From Nautilus pompilius (lineage: Eukaryota > Mollusca > Cephalopoda > Nautilida > Nautilidae): a stretch of 64,000 nt of DNA. Of the stretch, positions 22,901-36,800 are shown piece after piece. Below the pieces are notes generated by a model. That model was given only the letters and a program-made list of their open reading frames with translations, had not been told where the DNA came from and searched no databases. A program made the position numbers and the translations under genes. Where the stretch lies: assembly GCA_018389105.1 (NCBI GenBank), contig JACATO010000334.1:124001-188000 (forward strand). Direction: 5' to 3'. The stretch's first letter is position 1, and each line of letters opens with the position of its first letter.

Positions 22901-25900
22901 CCATCACAGAAAATTAACACAGTAGATTGTGTGCTGGAAAATTACTAGTGAAAGAAAACTCACTCTGGATATTTCATTTTTTTATACTGTTGTTTTTATA
23001 TTTTATAAATATAAATCAGAAGAGGAAAAAAGATATGTTGTAAACATATGATCAGAATGTACTGTAAAATTTAAAAAAAAAAAAACAAACTATGAAGTAG
23101 AAAAATGTGATTTGTTGTTGCTTTATGGAGTTTTGGTGATGGTTGGCTAAGGTGGGCTCTCTGCCTATTACCACTGACTTAAATTTGCAATTTATTTTCT
23201 GAACTAGTATTTCTTTATTGTTTTGGAAAGATAGCAAATGTTTCATACATGAGGGAAAGAATTTCTAGGTATAGGATAGTCTTTTAAAAAAAATGTTAAA
23301 AGCTACCAGATGGTTGTACATTTGTCAAGGGTCAGCCTTATCCATTTTTTTCTTTCTGTTTTTTTAATTGGTATCATGCCTGGTCAAATATATATATATA
23401 TAGGACTCAAAATCCTTGTGCACCTCTACCATCTTGTCAGGATTTTGGAGATGATGAAATACACCATCAGGTATTTTTTGTTGATGGTAAGCTAAATGAG
23501 CATGATATGTGTACAGCCAGACTCAGCACACCCATCCCAAACACACTGTCTGTTTATATCTTATTAGAAAAACCAAATCTTTGTCACAGTTTAGCTTCAC
23601 AATAACAGCGTATAGTTCACACATATGGCAATCAAAACATCCTCTTTAAATTAATGATTAACTGCCCCTTTAATCTGGATGTAAAGTATTTGATTTTAAA
23701 TTGCCTATGAAACTTGAATGAGATTGTTGTCCAAATTATTTTATCTACAATTCTTGACATTAGGTACAAGTAGTGGTAATGATTTTTACAGTTCTAGGCA
23801 AAGATGAAACAATGTCTTTGAAATGGTTAAAACAAGTAAATCAGATGTTTTACTTAAACATGCAGTCATTGTCTCCATTAAAGCATAGTTTAGTTAATGG
23901 TTATTAAATTAGAATTTAGATTTACTTGGTAATCTTTAGAAAATTGATGAAATTCCTTGCACTGTACCTTCAATTTTCATAATTAAACTCATTTATTCCA
24001 GAAGCTATTCTCCATTTATTTTAGTATTTATAAATTCATTGACCGACTATTTGAAGCCGGTAAAAAGTACATACTACATTCTAAACAGCAAGCGGCTCTA
24101 ACCATTATGTAATTTTATAAAGAACTTTGTTTTTAGGTAAAATGTATAAAATTTTGTCATAATGGAAGCTGGGCTTGAAAATTTTTAAAGGGAGAAAGCT
24201 CAGAGTTCTCATACTGTAAATTTATATTAAGTCTTTCAGATTCGTGTTAACAACAGATAATTGGATGAAAACACCCACCTTGCCTCATTAGAAAGTTGTT
24301 TTGCTCTTAGAATGTATAAAATGTGTAGTTTGATATTTTTATGTTAACCCCTCCCCCCCCCCTTGTTTTCTGAAATGCACGCATGTGTGTATTTAAGGGT
24401 CATGATGGATGTGGAAAAACTAGAAATTAAAAAGAAGTATCACAACTAAGAAACCACGCTGCTTTTGTCTTCGTTTTCTACTTGAGTGACATTGTGTAGC
24501 GTGGTGGACAATGTACAGTTGTGTTGGTCGTGTTAACAAAAAGAAAGCACCAACCTTTGTTACAATCTTTTTTTCCGACCACTTTTGAGATACATGTAGT
24601 ATCAGTTGTCTTTCAGATTAGTTTTCACATGCAGGAGTCAGGTTGTTCGGATCTTATTTCATGGTATACAACAGACAACACTGCCTGCTGATTGTTCTAG
24701 ACAATCCGACAATCTTCTGGCAAAAAAATAATCTGTTTTTGGTGTTTGTTTGTATTCTGATTTGTTTAAAGTTTTTTTTTTTTTTAAATTTCATTCCAGC
24801 ATTAAAAACAGAACTACATTAACAAAACAGCAGTGCAGTTCAACTAGGGTTTACTTGAAAGGTGTGAAAACTGATCCAAGCCATAATCTGTTTGAATTCG
24901 CGAATGTAGCCTTGTTGGTTAAGTTAAATTCTAGATATGTTTAGAGTTTGTAAGCTATTTATTTGGCTAACTCAGCAAGAAAACTGCTTCAGTTGGCAGT
25001 GTGGATTTTAACTGAGAAGTCCACGTTAGAAAAGCAATTCTTAAACACTTCTAGAAGTACTCGCGCAAAAGTTTAAATTTGTGGGTGTGTATTTTTAAAT
25101 TACTATTTGCATGACACTAAATATAATCAAACCTATTAGCCTAGTGTTCCCCTCTTGTTTAATCATAGTTACTCTCATGGACCAACAAAGGTTTTAATGT
25201 TCATCTCTGCAGTGCTTCACCAACATGTTTGTTATGGACATTTTCTGAGTGTTTAGCAGGTTAACCCACTTTGCAGATGGGATTGTCTTTTTGACATGAA
25301 CACTCCTACCTACCCAATGGACTGACCTATAGATAGATCCCTGCATAACTTGTTAAAAATATAACAGCTTTAATTAAGTCTATACATCTCCATCTTTCAC
25401 TCTTCCAGCAAGCGTGCAGTTTGTTTTTGTTTCCTTTAAGTTACAGAACTTTTCAATTTATTGAAGTGCCTTTTAGTGTATACCATTAAGAATTTTGGAA
25501 AGTTGGATGCTGATCAATCTTAGACAACCTACCACTGGTTTGGTGTTTATTTTTTAATGGAAGATTGCAACTATACCCATTTTTGGTTGGCATTGTAACA
25601 GTGATTGATTGTACACATGGAACTTCATATTACTTTTGATCAGGCTTCAGAAGCTTTAAACTAACATTAAATCTCTGCTGGCAGTAGGAAGATACGATAC
25701 CACATCTTCACCTTGGCTCCCCATTGTATGCATGGATAAGACATTGATATCCAACAAGCATGACAATGAGCTTGTTAACCAGTTGATGTACTGTTTGGCC
25801 CTAAACAGAATTCTGCAGAGCATATTATAAAAGGCTTTCATCTGGTAGGGAGAATAGTAATAAAGATTTGGAAATTAAAAGGAGCAGCTATAGAATGTTT

Positions 25901-27819
25901 TTGTGGATTTCAGATTTAGAAACACCCATCTAATAAAAAAAAACCAAGGAGCAGTAGGAACTAGAATTGTTGAAAATATCTTTAGATTATGACAAGTGCT
26001 CTCAAGAATTAATTTTCTACACCCTTAAGGGAGAAAATCACATTCACTTTAGACAGGTTTTTTTTTTTTTGCTTTGTTTCTATAAGAATCTGATATAAGA
26101 AAGGGTATATATATATATATTTTTAATGAATACATTTTTCAGACTTACTAAAACTACTGTTATTCACTAAATGATGTGTTGTTTTGCCATCCTAGTTTTA
26201 CATAGATCTGTACTGTTTATATAATACGAGTTAAAACTTTATCATTAGTCATTTTAATTGTCTGTATTTTTCCCTACTGTTACCTTGTTTTTACATGCTA
26301 AATGTACATAAATTGTTGTTGAGTTGAATATTACTTACTTACTTTATGATGATTATAAGAATAAAGTTTAGTCAGTTTCATTGATTTTTTTTTTTTATTT
26401 CTGCAACGAGAACTTATCATTGAGAATTGAAAAATTAAAAAGCAAATTCTGCAAAACATAGTCAATGACATTTAAATAGGATGTACATGCAATTACAAAG
26501 TAGATTAACTTTGTATAGTAGCTTTAAATATTTAAAAAAAATTTTTGGCCAAAAAAAGTCCCAATTAAGAAATGAACTAAAAGCTGAAACACTGATGAAT
26601 AGCTCGACCAAGCTTTGGATTGAACTGGCACGTTTCTTACTGGACTGATCAGGCTAGCCAATGTTCGATGACATCAAATTATAAAGGTAAATCAGATGAG
26701 CTAAAGGCTTAAAACAAAAAAAAAAAAAAGTGCAAAAGCATCTACCAAATTTTCATTTATTTAAAACTTTGTCAAGAACATCTCAAAGTGAATTGATTAA
26801 TGTACAACTCCCTGCCCCTTCTCACAAACCAGCACTTTCTAAAATTTCTGCTGTTTGAAACGTTTTACTGATCATCCCGCTGCAACACACACACTGACTA
26901 GCCGATGCTGTACGCAGGATCATTAATGAAAAACTAACTTCTCCAATCTGGCTGCAGGAAAACGTGCCATGTGGTCTCTTCAAGGCTGGAGTGAAATTTG
27001 CAGTATCTGCACTGGAGTGGGAATTCATTGCTCAAAATGAGAGTTGGTCGGAACACTACTATTTCAACATGGATAAAGCAATTTGACATGCAAGAAGTGT
27101 CTCCTAGACCTTGCAATGGTTGCAGCTGACAACCAAGAAATAGGGAATGCAATCAGAATGTAGAGTATAAGCATTCTACCATTATCATCTTACCTTCCAT
27201 AGAGTTGTGTCTTGGACAATGACCTCGCTTAACATGTGACCAAAAAATACCCCAACTGGTCATGTTGTTCCATGAATAAACGTTCAGATTACATACAGGA
27301 AGTGTATGCATCACTGAAAGCATGTTTGGTCATCTTAAGGGATGAAAACCATCACATGGTCACTTCCACCCACCAAGACTGACAGGTGCTTGTGCTTATA
27401 GCCATCCAATGTATTACATTTATATTATGAAAAATAGTAAACAACAACAACAAAAAAAAAATTCATTTTATCAAACAACCATACAATATTTATATATTAA
27501 AATGGGACCATTTTTTAAAGTCCCTCCCTCATTTTTATTAGTATCTAGTAGCCATAGCTTTGTGACATTTCATTTTGTTGCGAGTGAGTCTATAGAAAAC
27601 CAGACACTAGTTCTTGAAATGTTAAAATGCATGATTAAAGTAGCTTTTCTCCTTGAATGGATAGAATCTAATTTCAGTTTGTTAGTTTTTTTTTAATGAT
27701 AATAGTAAGTAGTGCCAAATATTCAAAATATGTAACAAGTAAAGTTTGAATTTAGTATAATTATGAATCACAAATACTAACAATATCCAACTTAAATCTT
27801 ATTTGTTAAATGCTATAGT
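19956..27819. other. Gene-poor AT-rich stretch between two converging genes
   Basis: No exon was found on either strand. There is a (GAA)n tract near 22547-22567, a C-run at 24352-24362, several A/T-runs, and AATAAA hexamers near 21658, 22788 and 26362. TGTAAATA-type Pumilio-like words occur at about 21648 and 22783, which would fit a long 3' UTR of the VOPP1-like gene but prove nothing. Segments 25640-25850 and 26580-27400 are somewhat richer in GC and may be old repeats; I recognise no protein in them. Confidence 0.4.
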
Positions 27820-27825
27820 TTTATT
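27820..27825 (-). terminator. Poly(A) signal of the secreted-protein gene
   Basis: AATAAA on the minus strand, 40 bp after the stop codon of the five-exon secreted-protein gene (stop 27865-27867). Its position suits a short 3' UTR. Confidence 0.55.
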
Positions 27826-27864
27826 GTTATACATAATGAACAGTACGTACTGAATCAGATAACA

Positions 27865-30800
27865 TTAATATTTCTCACAGTTTGCTGAAGAATACTGTGT
27901 GCACTGAGAATCGGATGTGATCTCCTTGTAGCCCTTCACTCTGTTCAGCTTAGAACCTAGTAAAGAGAGAAACATATTCTTAAAAACTAGCGTGTCTGCT
28001 TTCTTGCAGTTCCTTTAAAAGGACTATTTTCAAACGTGTTGATCCTGCAGACACACATGCAAACAATTTGATTCAAGTACTCATAAAATTTTTTCAAATA
28101 GCCAAAGTCTTGAGTGCATTAGAACAACAAATTTAGCATATAAGATTGCCCATCCTGAGTTTGGCTACTGAAAAGTAGCAGCAGCACCATCCACCACTCG
28201 CTAGTTTCATGATGTGATAAAGAAACAAAGTTAAATCCACTCAGCTTCAACTAAACTTAAAAGTCTCACGACCTGAGCCTGGTAAAGTTGGTATGGTCAA
28301 AACAAACCACTCGGTACTGATTAAATCACCAGAAATTCAAATATATGTAAAATTGTGGTGAATACATTAAGGTTTTAAAAAAAAATGAATATATATTTGA
28401 CTATCTAATATGTGCAAGTGTATAAAACTGGTGTACTCACCTATAACTAGGTTTTCCAGATTACAGTAATTTGTACCAAAGTCGAGAACAGCATACCATT
28501 TTTGTGACCTGGAAATGCCCTAATTTTGTAAAGAAAAAGGTATAGTTTCAACAAACTTTTCCTGGGTAAGACTAATGAGCAACTTGCTCTATGAATGTAG
28601 AGTTAAAAAGGTTAACTTCCAAAATTTACTTTCCCACTGACATGGTTAAGTGTAGAAGTCCATAGTTTTATCATGTATTATGATCTAAGGGTAAGTTTCG
28701 ATGTTAAAAACAATTGCAAATTATTAACTAATTAAATACAGTAAAAACATCAATTATCCACACTAAATGGAATCAGGGGATGTTCAGTAAATCATTGTTC
28801 AGATAATCAAGTTCTCAAAAAAATTGAGTGAGTGTTAATGAGTATCATACCACATTCCTACATGGGAACCTATATTAAATTACTGAAAGTTTGGAAGTAA
28901 ATAAAGATAGATCTGTCCATTTATAAGCACATTTTATTGATTAGTTGAACAATGTCATCAATCAGTATTAAAAGTCTGAGTCTTGTTTAGGAACTGCAAA
29001 ATTGCATTCATTTGAGCAACAGTTGAGTTGCTTCTGTTCCTTCCTGCCACTCCCAAGTTGAAACAGCAGTCAATTCTCTCCTTAATTTCAAAATGGCTAT
29101 GTATGTTACTAGTTTCATCATTGACTACACCATCCTCATCCATCTGATCATCGCATTTAATCACACTTTCTTCATCTGTTTGGATAACATTATCAAGCCA
29201 ATCTTTTACACTACTTCTAAAAGGTCTGGTTTTAATAGACAAATTTTCAAATGAAAACAACACTTCACCTTGAGAATACATTTGGATCCAGTTGAACAGG
29301 TGAAGGTCAAATCATCAATATACCGACTTTTCGGTGTAGTGTGGGTAGCGGTTATTTGAGTTTTGTTCACAGTTTCCAGCTGGAAAAAAAAGAATCTACA
29401 CATTTACATACACTGGCAAGCCATACAAAATAAAACAGAGGGCTAGTTTGCATTACCAATAAAATAATTCACTAAGCATAAAAGAGAATATAAGACCCCC
29501 CAGGTTTGCTAGGTTTTATGCTATAAGTGTGATTAATTATTAATATGTGCTAATAAAATGATTTATATACTAGATATTTCTTCAGTAGTCCACAATTTTG
29601 GCTGTCAGAGTAGTAGAGAGACACGAGTGAAACAAGTGCATTGTTAACATTTACAAAATGTTTTGCCTTCAAGGTCACAATTCCTACATCCAAGGAGGTC
29701 ACATGATAGCTCTATATTTTACAGAATGTTGGTGCCACGATACCGAAAAGCATCAAAACTGTATGATGCATTAAAGCCAAGCCATAGGATTCTCTGCTTA
29801 TTAAATGTAAAATATGCAGAGCATCCACAACTTCATTTTCTTCATGGCTGCTGATTCAGACTTCAAACTGAAAATAAAAGAAGCTCTAGCAGATTCACTG
29901 AAGCCATCCTTAGACCTCAAAGAGACTGTTTCCACTTTTTAATGTTGCTAAGTAAAGAACTGTAACTTCTTATTTCAAACAGAAATTAAGATTCACAGAG
30001 CAAAGCAAAATATCAATTGACAAACTAAAGGAGTGATGCTGGAAATTCATAGATTGTTTTCTGCTTTCTATGTTTCCATCTCACCACTTGGTTTTTTTTA
30101 AAAATTTATTATGCTTTCAGCGGATGATGTATTGTCTTCACCAAAATTTGTCCATATCAGTTTCAATTTTTTTTTTCAACCTGTCTCACCACACACGTAA
30201 GTCAGAATGATTGTTCAGCTTTTGCTGACTTGGCCCATAGTAAAGTTGGTGCTGCTTCTCTTGCTAATAAAATGATTTATATACAAGATATTTCTTCATT
30301 AGCACCAGTCACCCTGAAAGTACAAGCCGCCATTGTGAGCCAAGACACTGGCATGAGAGCAGAAACCACCACGTAGTATGAACACTAGGGTGTTGATTCT
30401 GTCATGACATGTTATGGCCTGGTCCTACAGGATGAGTTTTTTGGGTAAAATGAATAAAAACAAGTCTCATTAATATTTTTTTGGAAAAATGTCCCCCACC
30501 AAAAGTAATGAAAGTCAGCATATCAAAACAATTCAGATAATATATTTATAATGAAAAGACGTATGTTGTTCTACAACTATTGTATGAATAAGTCTTTTAT
30601 AATAAAATAAAATATGGTAAGAAATTGTTTTATTCCACTGGTAATCATGAAATAACAACTACAGGAATACAAATGCAATTAGAGAGTACGCAAAAAGTAC
30701 ACATCAATTAGAATTAGAATCAAGAAATCGTAAATTGAGACTGTCAATGGACTTGCAAGTAGACGTGATCTCTTTTAGTAACTTATAGCTCGTTCAGCAC

Positions 30801-33800
30801 AGATATTTGATCGTTGAACACCTGGAATCACTGAGGCCTGACGGCTCCAGAAATTATTCAAACTGTTTAAAAGCTTTTTGGCAGTTTAATGCTTTTACTG
30901 CATCCGTAACCTTGGCAGCATCTTCCTCACAGAATTGATGAGCTGAAAACCATATATCCATCCACACGCCAGACAGGAAATCACAGATTGCTTTGAGCTG
31001 CTCTCTATACTCAGGCAAAAGAATGAAAGACAAAAGAGCAAGAATGCCCCGTGAATTCCATCTAGCATTGCTCATCGCAGGTAGTTTTTTAAATTTTATG
31101 AAGGGAAAAGCTCTGTTCTTACAATAGTACTTGTAGTAACAGCACAGTTCATAGAGATATTGCATATCATCGCTCCACTTGAGGTCCTTCACTTCAACAG
31201 TTCTTCACTCTGAAGAAAATTTTGGCGGAGCTCATTGTAGTTCCGAATTAGATGATCAGCAAATTCATAAGATATTTCAGATGAAGTAGTTCTCCCAGGA
31301 AGCTTGTCATTCATGAGGTGCTTGAGAATTGTGTCCAGTATGTGGTGCTGACAACCAACATATTGTGGTAAAGGAAGCCCTCTTCTTGTGAATTCCTGTC
31401 CTAACCGCTTTACCACACCACCAAGTCTTCCAGTGTTCACAGCCGTAGTGTCCGTTATTATCATCAGAATTCTTGGCCAAAGTTGAAACTCATCAAGAAC
31501 TTCAACAAGACCATTGTAGATGCTTATTGCTTTGCCATCATGCAATTGCATTACCTTCAACCAATTTCTTTTTCAGCATTCTTGAGCAAAACAACTTGGA
31601 GTTCTTTTTCGCCTATCTTCTTTCCATCAAAGTGCAACCACCAATCTTCATTCTTCAGGGTCTCTTTGTACTTTTTTGGGTCTGCAACATTTGTCTTTTT
31701 CTCTCTCTATAAACAGCAGCATATGATGGAGTTGGCATCTTGTAGCCCTCATCTGACAGCTGTCGACACAAATTAGCAGATTTTCTCAGAGAAATATTTT
31801 GTTTTCGTGATAAGCTTGCAGCAGTTCTGGCAGATTCATATCTTCGCTTATTCTTTTGTGGTGACAATTCCCATTCTTCTTCTCTTGGTGGTTGATCCTC
31901 AGCAGTGGTGTCAGTAGCATCACTTTCCTGGCCACTGGAGGAAGAACTCAATACTGATGATGATGTTGCTGCTAATGTTAAGGCTCCCACTTCATTTGCC
32001 TGAGATTTTAGCAAAGCCATCTTGCTTGGATGGATGGACCCAGTCTTCTCTCAGTGACATAACCAATAGCCCCCCTTAGACTTTACTTGTAGTTGATGTA
32101 ATTTCTTGTCCTCAGCACTCAGCCATATACCATCTGCTTTGGTGAGGTCAAAAACTCCAGCAAAAATTCTTTATCATTGGCTTTTGGTTTTTTTAAGTGC
32201 TTGTCATGCTTTACAAGCAGATTCTCAATTTTCCTCCTTACTGATTTCTTTGTGATACATGGAAAGTTCAATTTTGACCAAAGAGTCACCAGTTCTTCTG
32301 AAATAATATCAACTCGCTTCCTTCTCTCCTTCTTTTGCTCAGCAAGATATTTGTATCTGCCAATAATCATGGCTTGTGTTGACATTCGCACATATTCATG
32401 CAGGCTTTACTAATAATTTTTAAGCCTTTTCTGGAAGAGCAGCTCTTTTTGTAATGGATTAAATTCTTGCTCCATATCACTCCACTTTTGTCAATTTCTT
32501 TTTTGCTGCGTTTATAAGACATCATAAAGTATGTAAACTTGTCGAGATAATTGCACAAATGAATAAGTGATATCTGAAAATGTAAACAGATGCAAATATA
32601 AAAGTTGCAGTGGTGGGGGAGTTTTTCGTAAAAATAATAAAAATGAAAGTTATTTCCATGACTTTTACCTAAAGACTCATCCTTTCATACACTGGCCTTC
32701 ATGAATTTCTGAAAAAGCCACAAACAATCAACACCCTAATGAACACTGCTGGAGAGTTCCATCTGTAAGAACTCTTACGATCAGTCACAGAGATGTAATA
32801 GTGAAGCAAAGAAGTCATACAGAGATCAGCTTACAGAAACAAACAACAAAAAAAAAAAAAAGAAAATATTCCAACTATACATTTACTTACTCCCTACAGG
32901 AGAAAGGTTGTATCTGTACAACATTCAGCTGTTGCAGAAACAACTATATATATATAGTAGGGGATGCTAATGGCCAGCCCTCCAGCTTGGACTACAAAGA
33001 GATTGACAGCAGAATAAAAAAACAGAAAAATAGCAAATTGATAAGCACCTCATATACAGTGGCACATGATGATCCAACAACATACTGTTGCTCCAGGAGA
33101 TGACCCATACCACCAACACCAGACTTAGCTTTCGCTACTACTACTATTTCAAAACTAGAAAGAAACAAAGCGAGGAATCAACCAGTCAGTTACACTCACA
33201 GTTGATGCAAAACCATCACCAAACCAGACAAGAAAATCAAGATGGAAAAAAAAGGGGGCAAACTAGTGACTAATAAATACATGAGAATATTGACGCACAA
33301 CATCAGAACATGAATTATACATTATGGATGTTCAGTGAGGCGATACTAGGACCCACCAAATTAGCCATACCTGGAGGGGCCCACCAAGAATTACAAAATT
33401 TACTGGAAAAGGAAATTGCAGGAACTTCATGATGGTTTAACAGATGCAATAAAAAATAAAGAGGAAGCCCAATAAGAAGAACAATACTGCTCCTAATCGT
33501 GCTAAATCTAGATGTAACAAAGGCAAGTTGCACACAGTACAAGAGAGCTGGAATGACAAGAGAGCAGTCTCAGCTCGGAACGAGATGGTAAGAAACGGTG
33601 CAGATTGATGGAACAGCTGAATGATGAAATCAATACTCAAAGAGAATGGAGAAACCATCAGCAGAAAAGCAGCAGCAAATGTCTTTCTATCTTGCAAGAT
33701 TGAAAGTACAATTGAAATTCCAGTACATCAAAAGTGAGTACAAGAGAAAAGATCAAGCAAACAATATACAGTGGCTCCAGAAGACACTATGAAAACAGCT

Positions 33801-36800
33801 ATTACTACGCAAGACTAGCTTGTAGTTATCAGTTAACTGAAAATCCACTAATAGACTGGACCCAAAAAAAATTTCTTGAAGTCAAGGCAATAACTGTATA
33901 ATCAAAAGAATTAGATTTCAAAGGCATGTTATTGATGGATGGTAAACTTTACCGAGCATTTGCAGAGTGGATACAAATCTACACAGAAGGGTCTGCCAAA
34001 GTAGCAGCTATGGACAGAGGAGATAGAATACATACACAATATGCAGCGGTCAGGGAACTAACAAAAGGATTTTCATAGGTACCAAGACTGAATCTGAAAC
34101 TCTTTGAAGCTGCTAACATTCCATTTGCAAAAGATTTTTACTGCTGACAAAATAATGTCTGTGCAAAAATCCTTTAAAAGTGAAAACTTAGAACTGGTCC
34201 TGTCTTTTCTGCAGGCAGTTATCCAGTGGATTCCTATGCATGGTGACAGTGATGGCCACAATCATTGAAAAGCATAGTTCTATAAGCAGTCCTGAACTGG
34301 AGATAGACTGTCTGTCAGGTGTGCCTGCAGACTGTCAAGAGAGACAGCAACACTGGCCAGAACATATCAACCTCCATCAGAAAGCATAACTTTATGGAAA
34401 AAAAGAGAGAGAGAAACAGCAACAACAAAAACAAAAAAATCTGCTGTATTAATCAGGGATGTTACACTGCAAATGATGAGAATGATGTTGGAAGAAAATA
34501 CACATTTTTTTTCTGATCTCTTGCCTCTTATTCAGCTCCTTAAAGAGGAAAGCTTGATGCGTCTGCCCACTTTTGACTTTTTTGCTTGTTTCTCATCGTT
34601 ACATCAATAAAACCACAAGCACAAATCAAATTTACTGAGCTAAAATCACCATCATCAAAAAACATGCATGCTATGTACCACACTAACTGGCCATCACCAT
34701 TACTTTTCAATTCCAAAAAATGCAATGGAACTTATCCTTAAATAATAAGCAAATATGGCCATCATTAATTATTTTAGTGATGGTATTAGGTATTTGCAAG
34801 AAATTATTTCTTTGCAGATAATGTGAAAGTAAATCATTTGAAAAAAAAAAAAAGTGATGAGCTTATTGAGTTTTATTTTTTTTTAAAATATAAATGTATC
34901 TTAAAGACATCTTAATTGCCCATTTAACTGAAAATTCACTATCTATTGCATTCTTCTGTCTAAAGTTACTGCAGAATAAAACCATTTTAAAAAATGGTAT
35001 TTTACGAAACAGAGAACTTTTATTATGTGTGTGTGTGTGTGTGTGTTCCGGTCTCTGGTTTGACACTGTAGACAGATAATGCTGGGATTTGACAAAAAGT
35101 ACTAACTCAGTTACAGATACTGCAGAGAGTTCTGTAGCAAAACACTACTTTTACTATACATTTTTTTTAATTAACCGGACTCAACTAAGGCATTCGAGAT
35201 CCCAGTTTTCAAGCCTCGCCCCAGAGATACCAAACAAACAAAAGAAGATTACTTTATAAAGGCACTTTTCTCCTCCCTGTTTGCAGTTTTCAGGTCCACT
35301 CCAGAGCTTTATCTGAGACACTAGATTTGTCAAGATGTACGAGCAATTCGAATCAAAATTCCTGCAAAGAAAACAGAAGCGTTAAGTTCACTTGGTTTTC
35401 CTGGCAAGAACGGCAACTGGATGCGATCCTAGCATCGCCTCCTCTTTGAACTAACAAATAAGTTCATTTGGTTTTCCTGGCAAGAACGGCAACTGGATGC
35501 GATCCTAGCATCGCCTCCTCTTTGAACTAACAAGTAAGTTCATTTGGTTTTCCTGGCAAGAACGACAACTGGATGCGATCCTAGCATTGCCTCCTCTTTG
35601 AACTAACAAGTAAGTTCATTTGGTTTTCCTGGCAAGAACGGCAACTGGATGCGATCCTAGCATTGCCTCCTCTTTGAACTGACAGACTACAAAATAGTAA
35701 AGGATTCAATTACTTTATCCAATTAAAGAAAATTGAATATGCAGTAACTGTGGCAGTTTTATATGAGGTGAATTTTGCTATTTTAACTGAATTATTTATA
35801 CATATTTAACATATTTGTAAGATAAGAATATATATATATCTGATTTCCATTTTCGGAAAGCTTGGGTAAAATCATCAGTATTGAGAATAACAAACGAGAT
35901 ATTATACAGGGAGTCACTGAGAGTGGGGAAGGGGGGATAACTCAAAGGATAAGAGTTGCTTCCCTTAGACCATACTTTACAAAGCATGTTATTTCAAGGG
36001 AACCACATTAAGTATATTTATCACTTTCTCGTTTCTTTTAAGATTTTTAGATTAAGGAAACGGTTAGGCGTTACCCAGCTCCCTTCACGATTCTCGGGGG
36101 TTAGTTTTTCGATATCCGGATCACGAAGCATCCCCGAGCCCGGACAGGTTCGGCACTGTGGTAATATTTGTTGGTTCCGCTGTTTGGTTAATTGTACCAT
36201 CACCTTCTCCATTCCAGGACGTATTTCACACCCGAAGCACATCCCGATTGGCAGAACAGGGGGCGCGTAGGCGTCTCTTTAATTCCCTCAAAATCGTGCA
36301 GAATGCCGAGTAACGAGTACTGTTAAAGGGGAATACATGGGGGGGGGGGAGCACATTTCAGCCCTCGCCCACCGGGCAGCTGGAACAGTTAATCTCATCG
36401 GCCCCCCCCTCCCTGAAGAAGCGAGGTAAGGGGGCTGCGGATGGACGATAGCGGAAGTCAAGAGGACGAAGGGCCCAGCGGCAGACAAGCAGAACAGGTA
36501 ACCCTAACGTCGGTCCGACGCCGCCACGGGTAGTCTATTAAAGGGACGACATCCTCCTTAGGGAAAAAAAAAAAAAAAAACCTTCTCCCACCCCATCTAA
36601 TAATAAAATAAGGGTATCTACGTGTGTGGCATTAGAACTTTTGCCCCCTCCCACCGTTGGCGGGGGGGGTCCAGCGACTTTAAACGACGAGACAAGAACA
36701 GAAAGTCCCCCGCGACTTTAAACCGTCATCTTTATTTCCTCACGCGCGCGGATTCGGTGACGCGGATAGCGGCAGCCGAGCTGCGGTGTTTGCCATCGAT

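Noticed and set aside
28958-29281. 107-codon minus-strand open frame as a stand-alone gene
   Set aside because: Its first few residues are a shifted reading of exon 3 of the secreted-protein gene and the rest is a transposase-like tail.
35165-35230. tRNA-like B-box (gttttcaagcc) near 35200
   Set aside because: No proper A-box, no cloverleaf could be drawn, and no second copy was seen.
36441-36497. Plus-strand exon-like segment MDDSGSQEDEGPSGRQAEQ ending at GTAACC
   Set aside because: The donor is weak, no acceptor or partner exon in phase was found, and CFAP69 has its own well-supported first exon downstream.
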